DNA of 64,000 nucleotides, taken from Neovahlkampfia damariscottae (lineage: Eukaryota; Heterolobosea; Selenaionea; Neovahlkampfiida; Neovahlkampfiidae). Of this stretch, positions 53,325 to 62,293 are shown one piece after another (within the stretch, counting starts at the first letter, position 1; the number at the start of each line of letters is the position of its first letter). The notes under the pieces are model-generated. The model was given only the letters and a program-made list of their open reading frames with translations, had not been told where the DNA came from and made no database searches. The position numbers were made by a program, and so were the translations under genes. Where the stretch lies: assembly GCA_016618085.1 (NCBI GenBank), contig JABLTG010000055.1, forward strand, positions 38,698 through 102,697. Reading direction: 5' to 3'.

Positions 53325-54395
53325 ATGAAGACAAAAAAGTTTTTTCAAGTGAACAAAACACTATATTCAACAAGTTTTACTTTTAACCAAGTTGAAAAAT
53401 TGTGTAACAAATTCCAAATGTCTCTAGAATTCCAAAACTCATTTGATGTTTTAGAACAATATAAGAATTCAAAAACAACATACGGTGATCCTATTCATCT
53501 GAACTTAGTCAAGCAGCAAGCTAAATTATTATTTCAGATGAAGGATTATAACAGTTCAATTCAATTTTGGAAAACTGTCAGAGGACAACCATTTGGAATC
53601 TCCAAACAAGAAAAATCAAAAATATATGAAGAAATCGGAAAATGTTACAATCAATTGGGGTTTACAGAAAAGGCTGACGAATATATAGATGAGTCAAAAT
53701 TTATTTATAAACAAGATTATGAAAGATTTATTTTCATTGGTGATGTTCATGGATGTTTTGATGAACTTATGAAATTATTAAACAAATGCAATTACGATGA
53801 AAAGAAAGATAAAATAGTATTTGTTGGTGATATCATTGGAAAAGGACCAAAGTCTAAAGATGTATTGAGTTTTTCAATTTCAAATGAAGTTGAATGCGTA
53901 AGAGGAAATCATGAACATTTTATACTTCAATGGTGGATTTCAGAATATCAAAAGGAACCAAATGAATTAATTTTACCATCAAGTCATCAAAAATTATGCC
54001 AAGAACTGAGTGAAAATGATTGGAAATGGTTATTGAATTTACCATTCCATTTACAAGTGAAAAAGTTCTTTGTTGTTCATGCAGGTATAAATCCATACAT
54101 TTCCATAGAAAATCAATCAATTTATGATATGATGAACATGCGAAGTATCACAAAAAACAAAAAAATCAGCTACAAAGTTGAAGAAGAACCTTGGGCGAAA
54201 TATTCAAACCAAGAAATGATTATTTTTGGTCATGATGCTATAAGGAAGTTACAAATTTATGAAAATGCAATTGGGTTAGATTCTGGTTGTGTTTATGGTG
54301 GAAATTTGACAGGTTTAATTTATAGTACAAAAAATGATGAAACAAGACTTATTGAAGTCCGAAGCGAAGAAATTTACCAAAAAGTGAACAATTAA
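53325..54395 (+). CDS. ApaH-like metallophosphatase (ALPH) with TPR-like N-terminus
   Basis: PPP-superfamily phosphatase related to bacterial ApaH (diadenosine tetraphosphatase); a trypanosome member, ALPH1, is an mRNA decapping enzyme. Intronless, 356 aa. The first 100 residues are helical and TPR-like (LNLVKQQAKLLFQMKDYNSSIQFW; KIYEEIGKCYNQLGFTEKADEYI). The phosphatase starts at residue about 135: GDVHGC, FVGDIIGKGPKS, RGNHEHF, VVHAGINP and IFGHDA. Four metal/phosphate motifs are intact; GDxxxKGP matches ApaH-like rather than PP1. ATG 53325 has ATTGGTT about 30 nt upstream. A basic, aromatic first 20 residues might target mitochondria. Substrate (cap, Ap4A or protein) cannot be told. Confidence 0.85.
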   Translation: MKTKKFFQVNKTLYSTSFTFNQVEKLCNKFQMSLEFQNSFDVLEQYKNSKTTYGDPIHLNLVKQQAKLLFQMKDYNSSIQFWKTVRGQPFGISKQEKSKIYEEIGKCYNQLGFTEKADEYIDESKFIYKQDYERFIFIGDVHGCFDELMKLLNKCNYDEKKDKIVFVGDIIGKGPKSKDVLSFSISNEVECVRGNHEHFILQWWISEYQKEPNELILPSSHQKLCQELSENDWKWLLNLPFHLQVKKFFVVHAGINPYISIENQSIYDMMNMRSITKNKKISYKVEEEPWAKYSNQEMIIFGHDAIRKLQIYENAIGLDSGCVYGGNLTGLIYSTKNDETRLIEVRSEEIYQKVNN

Positions 54396-54564
54396 AATGT
54401 GAGGAAGAAATTAATTATTGCTAAATGAATTAATTTTTGTTATCCAAACATCAAATAGTTTATTAAATCAAGGTATTTTCTTATCTTGAAGTTAATTTTT
54501 TATTTCCAGCTTAGTTTTGTTGTCCAAAGTTTCAATTTTTCTTTTTTCTTTGTTGCATTATTTC
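54396..54564. other. Short convergent spacer
   Basis: 169 bp between the phosphatase stop and the next convergent stop, T-rich, with no feature I can support. Confidence 0.3.
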
Positions 54565-54861
54565 TCATAATCTTCTTCTGGATTCAAAGTTGGAACTACT
54601 TTTCAACGGAAATCTTGTGCTTGAATACTTTTCTGTCCAGGTTGTTTGCCCTTTTTTACATTCCAAGAATAGTGATTCTCCATGAATAGGGTTCAAACAA
54701 ACAAAGTATTCACTTCCCTTGTTTTCATTCTGTCTGGCGAACCCTTTTTCGATGAAGCAGTTGATTTCCATCTTCTTTGATCTTTGAAAAAAAGCCGGAT
54801 CTGAAATAAAGAAACCAATTCTATTCATCAACACTCCATTGGAACATCTGATGTCACTCAT
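54565..54861 (-). CDS. Small unknown protein, 98 aa
   Basis: Intronless, ATG 54859-54861. The protein is basic, with four Cys (IRCSNG, INCFIEKG, YFVCLNP, LECKKGQTTW) and an aromatic C-terminal part ending in ESRRRL. Composition and codon use (CCG, TTC, GGG codons) are less A/T-biased than the neighbours. CCAAT lies about 40 nt upstream on the minus strand. No domain is recognised; the evenly spaced Cys might bind zinc. Coding status rests on frame length, start context and composition only. Confidence 0.45.
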   Translation of the reverse strand: MSDIRCSNGVLMNRIGFFISDPAFFQRSKKMEINCFIEKGFARQNENKGSEYFVCLNPIHGESLFLECKKGQTTWTEKYSSTRFPLKSSSNFESRRRL

Positions 54862-54944
54862 CTTGGAACAAATCCAAAAATAGATTCTTGTTGTTTGTTT
54901 ATTGGTCAATTTTTTAACAACAACAATTTTTTACCAAACACAAA

Positions 54945-56672
54945 ATGCTTGAAGTAGAAGAAGTTTTAATCAAAATTGAAAAAGATACATCCAATCCTGA
55001 CAACATAAAATTGTTAGGAGATCTCCTAAGAGAAGGTCAGAAAAAAACAATTTTAACTTTTTCCAAGATCATCACAGAGCAAATACCATGAAATGTAGAG
55101 GAGTTGAAATTTTATCAAAAGCATTTTATGATTCTATTGAATCCAAAAACACCACATGTCGTTCTTTGGTCACTCGTTGTTATGCAAATTTATCCTATAT
55201 GGCTCAAGACAACATTGACCAAATTTTAAAAGATGAAAAAATCATTGACCTTGTGATAGAGTCTGTTCAACAAGATGATAATTATGAACTCAAAAGAAAT
55301 GCTATTGCAGCTATTTCAAACTTTGCTCATAAAGAGGATGAAATTAGAAAAACTATAACAAAGAAACAAGGATTTGAAATTTTATTAAAAGAATTGTTAG
55401 AAAAGAAGGAAAATAATGATATTCCTGTTTTTCCACATCTTTTAAAAGGAGTTGAAAATTTATTACCTTGTGGTATGTTTTCATTATTTTTTTTTTAAAT
55501 TGTTTTTAAGAGGAAACAATGAATCATTTTATTTCAATAAAAGGAATTGATAAATTAATAGAATTAATCAATATAGGTGATGAAGATATTACAAATAGTA
55601 TCATTCCAATTTTAGGAAGTTTTGCTGCTTTGAAAGACGTGAATGAAGAAACTTCAAAGATTTTCAAGTTATATCAAAAATTAATTGAAAAAGATGAATA
55701 TTTAGAATCAATTTTAGAAGGTTTGGATTCTTTTGTTTTTGTTGGAGGTAAAACGAAAAAAAAATTGACTAATGAAAAAAAGGTGATTTTATCAAAGAAA
55801 TATTTGAGCTTGGATTTTTTAAAAAGATAATTTCATCAATGAAAGATCATAAAATCGTATCAGAAGGTTTAAAATTAATCACCAAAGTTTCAGAAAAAGA
55901 AGTTTATTTAAAAGAATTCATTGAGTTAGGAATACTTGAAGTACTCAAAGATTTATCAATTTCAAATGATTTAGAAATTCAAAAAGCTGCTTGTAAATTA
56001 TTGGCTCTTTTATCATTGAATGACGAAAATATCAAAATTTTGATCAATGAAATTGATTTGATTTCAAAATTATTGAAACATCAAGATTTAGAAATTTTAA
56101 GATTCATTGCTATTTTAGCAGGTAATTTAGCAAGATCAGATGAAAATTGTGAAAAGTTGATCAAAGAAGGAATTTCTAAACAATTATTGTCGTTGATTAA
56201 TACACCTGAGTTGGATATTCAAGTTGTTGGTAACTGTGCTTTTGCTTTTACAAATCTCATCAAGTTGAGTAAGAATTTGAATTAATTAAATTTTCCAGAA
56301 ACTCAAAGAAAAGAATTAATCTCTCAAGGATCTGTGAAAAGTTTACATTCACTTTTAATCCATAGATCTGATTTATTAGAATTCTATATTTTAGATGGAC
56401 TTTCAAATTTAAGCATTGATAACAAAGAAGTTGCGAATGAAATCATTGAATTGGGTACTGAAAAAGTTATCGAAATTTTAATCAAAAATGATAAACCAAG
56501 AATTAAATTTTGTGCTTGTAAACTTTTGAATTCAATTTATGAAAATGACAACAAACACAAAGAACAAATAATTTTGAGTGATGAAGCAAAAGAAACAGTC
56601 AAAAAACTTGAAGAACATGAAGATAAAAAAATATCAGAAATGGCAAAAAAAACAGAAGAATATTATTTCTAA
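54945..56672 (+). CDS. Armadillo-repeat protein, SmgGDS (Rap1GDS1)-like
   Basis: Four introns (55036-55067, 55473-55510, 55748-55782, 56269-56298) give 530 aa made almost entirely of armadillo repeats (TRCYANLSYMAQDNIDQILK; KAACKLLALLSLNDENIKILI; ILAGNLARSDENCEKLIKEG; ILDGLSNLSIDNKEVANEII). The layout, the 'NLARSDENC' repeat (compare NFARNDANC) and the length resemble the GTPase chaperone SmgGDS, which binds prenylated Rho/Rap-family GTPases. Other armadillo families are possible. It would fit functionally with the RhoGEF in this window, but that is inference. ATG 54945-54947; ATTGGTC lies about 40 nt upstream. Confidence 0.78.
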
Positions 56673-56738
56673 AAATAAAAATTCATCTAATTTATTTAAT
56701 TGGCCGGAGTTTATTAGCAAATCATTCTCCTTCAAAGA

Positions 56739-56934
56739 ATGTTATTGGCAGCAGGTAACTTTGTGCTGATCAAACAGTAAAAGAGGATGTGATGACATTA
56801 TTGAATACAGTTTCGGAATCAAATGAATTAGCAAAAGCGTGAAAGAACAAATTACAGGAGAATCAAAAGAAGATGAAGAAGTTATTGAAAAAATAGAATT
56901 CTATTTTTTTTGTCAAAGGTCACAAAATGTTTGA
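56739..56934 (+). pseudogene. Frameshifted coding fragment downstream of the armadillo gene
   Basis: ATTGG at 56699-56703 is followed by ATG 56739. A short intron-like segment (GTAACT...CAAACAG or to TAAAAG, about 56755-56783) leads into MTLLNTVSESNELAKA, then TGA. One base further on, another frame continues as VKEQITGESKEDEEVIEKIE to TGA 56932-56934. The two halves look like one acidic helical protein broken by a single-base indel near 56838. It could be a pseudogene, a sequencing error or an exon of a gene I cannot rebuild. Confidence 0.35.
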
Positions 56935-56951
56935 TTTGTAAAATAATTTCT

Positions 56952-57635
56952 TCATTTCAAAATATATTTTAAAAGAAGATTAGCGTTTTCTTCTCTAAAA
57001 ATTTTAGAATCTTTTAAATTTGATTTATCAATGTCAATAATGATTTCTTCAATGTTTAAAAGTTTGTTTGTAGGAACACGAATACCAGGTTTGAAATAAG
57101 GTTCACTAGATCTCGGTTTTGCACCTGTTGGAAAAATAAAATGAATTCTAATGATTCCTTTCACTTTTTTTTGTTTCATTTTATCTAAAATTATTGATTG
57201 TTTATGATTCTCTGTTTTTTCAGAGTAAAAATTAATAAAATCAGTTTTTTTAAAATTTGATTCTGCTTCTTTCGTTGGAACACTAGTTTTCGTTGAACTT
57301 AATTTTTGACCAGTAAATACTAAAATATCATCATTCAAAATGGCAGTATCTGGTCCAGATTTGAAATCAGGAAGAATCTATTTTCCATGATCCCATTAAT
57401 CTTTCTTAATTTCATCAATTATATTATTTTTTGAAATTTCAACAATTTTAAAAGGATTTTGTTTTTTGTTTTTCCACCAATCTGGTATTTTAATTTTTGA
57501 ATTTTTAAATAAACTTGATAAAGGATCAATTTCTTGTGGTTCCAATAAAAAACTAAGTGCAACAATAAGATCTAATCTTGTTCCTCGTTCAGTTGGAGAT
57601 GCAAATTGCATACAATTTTCTATAATATAATACAT
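56952..57635 (-). CDS. Unknown protein; in-frame TAA and TAG removed by a probable 66-nt intron
   Basis: From ATG 57633-57635 the frame runs 79 codons to TAA (57396-57398), then TAG five codons later, then stays open in the same frame for over 120 codons to the end. Removing 66 nt (about 57378-57443, GTTGAA...AAATAG) joins NPFKI to ILPDFKSGPDTAI and deletes both stops, giving 205 aa. Landmarks: TERGTRLDLIVALSFLLEP, IPDWWKNKK and a C-terminal GIIRIHFIFPTGAKPRSSEP. I do not recognise the family. The donor is atypical, so stop readthrough or a decayed gene remain alternatives. ATTGGTT lies about 27 nt upstream of the ATG. Confidence 0.5.
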
Positions 57636-57771
57636 GATTGATGTATCATTTTTCTTAATTATTATTGGTTTTTCTTTGTATTTTGTTCAACAAATTAGTG
57701 ATAAAATTATTTTTCAACGATAAAAATCAATAAAATGTTGTTTTTATTCAATAATTGCGCCAATTACTTTC

Positions 57772-57776
57772 ATTGG
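57772..57776 (+). promoter_or_regulatory. ATTGG (reversed CCAAT) before the first DNAJC11-like gene
   Basis: ATTGGTT about 26 nt before ATG 57802. Confidence 0.4.
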
Positions 57777-57801
57777 TTGAATTCAAAAAAAACACAAGAC
57801 A

Positions 57802-59620
57802 ATGAACGAACCATATCATTTGAATAAACACAAAAATCATAATAGCACAAAAGAGTTTCTCACTTTCATGAATCCAGAAGACGAATTAACTCTCAGTGAG
57901 TTGAACTTGGAAAAAAATGAAATTGACAAAACACCTTACAATATTCTTGGTAAAAATAAAAAAAAATTGATTTTGAAGGTGTAAAACCTGATTCCACACA
58001 AGAAGAAATCAGAAAAAATTATTTACAAAAAATTAAACAAGAACATCCAGACACAAACTTTAACAAAGAAACATCAGCAGAAGAATTGAATTCTGCTTAT
58101 TCAATCCTTAATGATCCTGTTAAAAAAGCCAGTCATGATGTTTTTGGAAACTCAGAAAAAGGTAAAAGAAATGGAAAGTTTAACTTCATTTAGGTTTAAT
58201 GTTATTGGAAGACAATTTTGAAAATGATGAAGATTTGAGAAATAAATTCAAACAAATTAAAAGAAAACTTCAAAAATTAGAAAGAGAAAATTTGATGCTT
58301 TCTCAATCCAATATTGTTCTTGGACTCAATTTGAAACAAAAAACAATTGAAGAATTCAATACAACTAATTCATGGCAAACAGCGATTACAAAAACAGATA
58401 TTTTGTTATTCAAAGCTAAAGGATCATTACAGATTCAACAAAATCAATTAGTTCCTCATTTTACGAATTCAATTGGTTACAGAAAATTATTTCCAAATTC
58501 AAATTCATTTTTCGAAGTTGATTCAATATTTCATCCAAATGGTGTACTTTGGTCTGCATCTGGTGAAACAAAATTATTTGAAAGAACGTAAGTTACCAAT
58601 GAAAAATGACTTGATATTTTAGATCTGCTGGTGTCAGATGGTATGGAATTTTGTATCCAAAAATCATCCCATTCAATGCATCACCATATTTTAAACGTGA
58701 TTTTGGTGATAAAACCACAGGTACTTTGACAGTAAATTTAGGACAAAGCTATAATGCAACTTTGGACATCACTAAAAAATATGAAAATGTACAAATGGAT
58801 TATCATCTTAAAGGTGGATATAATAGTTCAATTGGTATTCAATTAGAAAATCAAATCAATGATGAAGACTCTTTTATTCTTGGCGCTGATATAAGTTATA
58901 ACCAATCAACTGGTGTTCAACCTTCTGCTGAATTGACAGTCACCAATTACATTGATAATGAAAATCAAATCGGTGCAGGATTGGATATCTCAAGCAATGG
59001 TGTCAATTTCAAATTGGTTTACCGTCGGGATAGACATGCATTTTCTTTACCAATCACATGTTGTGAAGAATTAACTTGGTCAAATGTGTTATATTCAACA
59101 ATAATTCCATCTATTGCATATTTTTTAACATCATTTTTTATTATTAAACCTTTAAGAAATAGATATCAAAATGAAATCAGAGAAGCTTTAATCAAGAAAA
59201 CACTCGAAAAAATGAATGAATCAAAAAAAGAGATTGAATCAATCAAAAGTGAAGCAAACAAGAAATATGAAGATGAAAAAAAGAAGAGTGGACTTGTTAT
59301 TTTGAGTGCAGAGTGTAAGTTTATTTTTTATTTTAAATGATTGGTAAGATGGTATTTTGTCAGATAGAGTTGGAGATCAATATTCTTTGTGCATTGATGT
59401 CACCATTCCTTTGAGAAATTTTGTGTATGATTCAAAATTAAAACTTGAATCAGATTCAAAATCACAATTATTTGGATTCTATGATCCATGTCCTTCAAAA
59501 TCAAAAGAGTTGAGAATAAGATATAAATACAAAGACTCAAAAGAAATATACATAATTATTGATGATGAAGAAGATTTAGAATTACCTGAACAAGAATGTA
59601 AGAAAAACAAAATATTTTGA
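57802..59620 (+). CDS. DNAJC11-like J-domain protein, intact copy
   Basis: DNAJC11 associates with the mitochondrial MICOS/MIB complexes and affects cristae. Four introns (57950-57978, 58162-58193, 58588-58622, 59315-59348) give 562 aa (human 559). The J-domain follows TPYNILGVKPDSTQEEIRKN with an intact HPD (KQEHPDT) and ends at SILNDPVKKASHDVFG. A long region rich in alternating beta strands (GTLTVNLGQSYNATLDITKK) looks like the family's beta-barrel-like part; a membrane-like helix (STIIPSIAYFLTSFFII) and coiled coil follow. The C-terminal DUF3395 has ILSDRVGDQYSLCIDVTIPL and GFYDPCPSKSKELRIRYKY. ATTGGTT lies about 28 nt before ATG 57802. Confidence 0.92.
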
Positions 59621-59693
59621 CAATTCAGAAATATTTTTTTGACTCTTTTCAATGTGCAAATTGTTCTTTGAACTTTTTTGTTCGGCTATTCCA

Positions 59694-59700
59694 CCAATCA
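59694..59700 (+). promoter_or_regulatory. CCAATCA box of the LYR-protein gene
   Basis: CCAATCA 24 nt before ATG 59725. Confidence 0.5.
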
Positions 59701-59724
59701 TCTAACACGATTTGTTTTTGAAGA

Positions 59725-60133
59725 ATGAACACTTCAAGAGTACAAGCGTTGAACTGGTATAGAAAAGTAATCTTAAACCTTTATTAATTCCAAGATATTC
59801 CGTGCAGGAAAAGAATGGAAAGGAAAACCAGAAGACAGAGAATACATTTTTGGAGAAGCAAGAAAATTGTTTCGTCAAAATATGAACATAAAAGATAAAG
59901 AATCAATTGAAAGAAAATTATTTGAAGCTGAAACAAGATATGAATTGGCCATTCATTACAAAATTCCACAACCAAGAAGTTACAACGTTCCTCAAGGTAA
60001 AGATTTTTAACAAAAAAAAGTAAAATTTATAGGATTTAAACCAAGTTATGATCCAAATATTATACCTAGTTATATGGACTCAACAGCTATTCCAACAAAA
60101 ATTGATTTGTACCAAGAAGACAAAGATTTTTAA
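59725..60133 (+). CDS. LYR-motif protein (LYRM1-like)
   Basis: LYR proteins bind mitochondrial acyl-carrier protein and help assemble respiratory or Fe-S complexes. Two introns (59767-59794, 59997-60032) give 114 aa; neither exon alone is long enough to stand out. The motif is WYRK at residues 11-14 (ALNWYRKIFRAGKEW), then EREY-type DREYIFGEARKLFRQN, IERKLFEAETRYELAIHYKI and PQPRSY, which matches the LYRM1 pattern '...I..EAR..F..N....(D/E)...I...l.E.E.R.E.a.hY..P.PR'. The Leu of LYR is Trp here. It sits between the two DNAJC11-like paralogues, all three on the same strand. Confidence 0.82.
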
Positions 60134-60276
60134 AAAAAAAAAGTTGTATAAATATTTCTCTACTTTTGATAATAAATCATTAAAAATTTTCGTTTTTCTT
60201 ACTCATAAAATTATTGGTTCAAATCGACAAATCACAGTTATTTTTACAAAATTGGCGGAAAATTTAGAAGGAAGAA

Positions 60277-61853
60277 ATGAATCCACCTTATCGTTTGAGT
60301 TCGTTCAAAAACGGTGAAATAACAAACATATTTACTGATTTTATGAACCCAAATGATCCTATTCATCGAGATAGTTTCAAAATGGTCGTTAATGAATCTT
60401 TATACGAACAATTAGGAGTTTCTCCACAAGTAAAGAAAATAAAATTAAAAAACAACAGGCTACTTTGAAAGAAATCAGAACAAAATACTATAAAAAAATT
60501 AAAATCTACCACACTGATTTATTACCTTCAGCAAAAAAGAAAGAGTTTTATTCAAATAGATGCAATGAATTGAATGAAGCATACAACATCCTCTCAGATC
60601 CAAAAAAGAGAGCAAAATATGATATACTTGGATTGAATCAAGATTTAAATTTAGAAGCAGAATACAAAGACAAAACAGCAGAAGAAATGAGAAGAGAAAT
60701 TAAAATCCAAAAAATGTGTTATGACAAAATAAAAAGAGATGAAAGAATAAAATCACAATCAAATATAATACTAAATTTGAACTCAAAAGCACAAATCCAA
60801 AATATAAATTCTAACTTTTCTTGGAGATCAACTTTGAATTCAAATAACTTTATAAACTTCAAAGCATCAACGGCATTTGATTTAAATGATATAAATAAAT
60901 CAATGATTCACAATAAAATTGAATTCCAGCATAATTTTGAATCAAGTTCAATTAAACTAGGATCAAATTTGAATAACAAAAAAGAAGTATCATTTGACTT
61001 AAATTTAGGTTTTGGGTCAAGTGTTGATAATCCTTCATTAAATATTAATCTCAATGTAAGTAGTTTTTTTGTATATACTTATGCACCTTAAAAGAGCGAT
61101 AAAATTGGAAAAATTGAATTAAAGAAAGATGTTCAAATGACACAATCAGATCACATTCAATTCAGTTCAAATTTTGAAATGGACAACTCACTTAATCATA
61201 GTTTTAACATAAAAACCAACTTGTTGAAGAATTTAGATGAAAATAACAAATTAGGATTTGGTATTTCAATTGTAAATTCAAATGAAGTTCAGTGTTGTTT
61301 TAATTGGGAAACTGGGAGACATTTATTTTCTATTCCAATTCCAATCTGGGAAGAATTGACATTTATGAATGTGTTGAAAACTTTTGCTGTTTCATCAACA
61401 CTAAATTTCTTGTTATCTTCATTTTTTATTCGTCCTTATAGAAGAAGAAATTTAGAAGAAATCAGAAGAGAAAATTATGAAATTAACAAAAAGAATTCAT
61501 GGAAATTGAAACAATGGATAAATGAAAAACAAATGGAGATTTACCAAAAAATGGATTTTGAAGAATCAAGAAGAGGAATTGTGATTATGAATGCAAGATA
61601 TGGTGTTTTAAATGATGAATATTCAACAGAATACCAAGGTTATATTGATGTCACACAATCTCTTCAATTTCATGTGAAGAACTCAACATTGGAATTATCA
61701 AATTTTTTGGTTGAAGAAGGTTTTTATGATCCAGCTCCTGGTGAAAAGAAGGAATTGGAAGTGATTTATAAATTTCATGGGAAATTACATTATGTTATCA
61801 AAGGTGATGGTGAAGTATTACAAATGCCATTGTCAGAACATTTGGATGAATAA
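60277..61853 (+). CDS. DNAJC11-like paralogue with altered J-domain (HTD for HPD)
   Basis: Two introns (60430-60458, 61056-61094) give 502 aa, shorter than the first copy. The N-terminal MNPPYRLSSF...FTDFMNPNDP parallels MNEPYHL...FLTFMNPEDE of the first copy. The J-domain has LYEQLGVSPQATLKEIRTKY and ends NILSDPKKRAKYDILG, but the HPD loop is HTD (KIYHTDL), which should weaken or abolish Hsp70 stimulation. The rest is conserved: RHLFSIPIPIWEELTFMNVL, the membrane-like helix, coiled coil and C-terminal DUF3395 (GFYDPAPGEKKELEVIYKF). Only two introns remain, at different places from the first copy, so the duplication is old. Confidence 0.88.
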
Positions 61854-62057
61854 AGATTTACTCAAATTGTTGATATCAATCGTTGCTTCTGTGGTTGTTC
61901 AACACCTCCGAATAATATTTCCCTGTAACCATCAAAAAAACCAATCTATTTAAATAACAACCTTCCAAATCGTTGAACCAAAATCGAAAGAATTTATTTT
62001 TGTTTCTCGAGTAACATTTTGTATTTGGATCAGTTCATCATGTTGTTTTGTTCTTTC
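61854..62057. other. Spacer between the J-protein paralogue and 5S rRNA
   Basis: 204 bp. A TATTTAAATAA-like A/T element occurs near 61956-61966, about 95 bp before the 5S gene; its relevance is unknown. No other feature is seen. Confidence 0.2.
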
Positions 62058-62176
62058 GCTTACGGCCATACTTAGGAGAATACACCGCATCCCGTCCGAT
62101 TTGCGAAGTTAAGCTCCTACAGGCTCTCCTAGTACTAGGGTGGGAGACCACCTGGGAACCGGGAGTGTTGTAAGCT
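62058..62176 (+). rRNA. 5S ribosomal RNA gene
   Basis: About 119 nt with all hallmarks of eukaryotic 5S rRNA: GCTTACGGCCATAC at the 5' end, CATCCCGTCCGAT, GAAGTTAAGC (box A region), CTAGTACTAGGGTGGGAGAC (loop E and box C region) and CACCTGGGAA. The first six bases GCTTAC pair with GTAAGC near the 3' end to close helix I. A T-run follows directly. GC content is far above the flanks. It is a single isolated copy, not in a tandem array or next to other rRNA genes. Expected to be transcribed by RNA polymerase III from the internal promoter. Confidence 0.97.
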
Positions 62177-62180
62177 TTTT
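62176..62180 (+). terminator. RNA polymerase III T-run terminator of 5S rRNA
   Basis: Five T directly after helix I of the 5S gene, followed by CG and a second T6 run. Confidence 0.8.
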
Positions 62181-62293
62181 CGTTTTTTAGCCTTGCCACA
62201 AGAGATCGACATTCCAGCAGTGCCATTTTATTGGTGTCATTCATTTATCAGTAAATTTGCTGTTCTCAGTTCTTGGATTTTCGAAAAGAAGTT

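Noticed and set aside
57396-57443. Alternative genetic code with TAA/TAG read as Gln
   Set aside because: TAA, TAG and TGA all end many well-bounded genes here (for example XDH TAA, Kazal TAG, K+ channel TGA), so a code change is not supported; an intron explains the case.
62038-62244. 68-codon minus-strand frame over the 5S gene
   Set aside because: It lies exactly on the conserved 5S rRNA sequence, which is not protein-coding.
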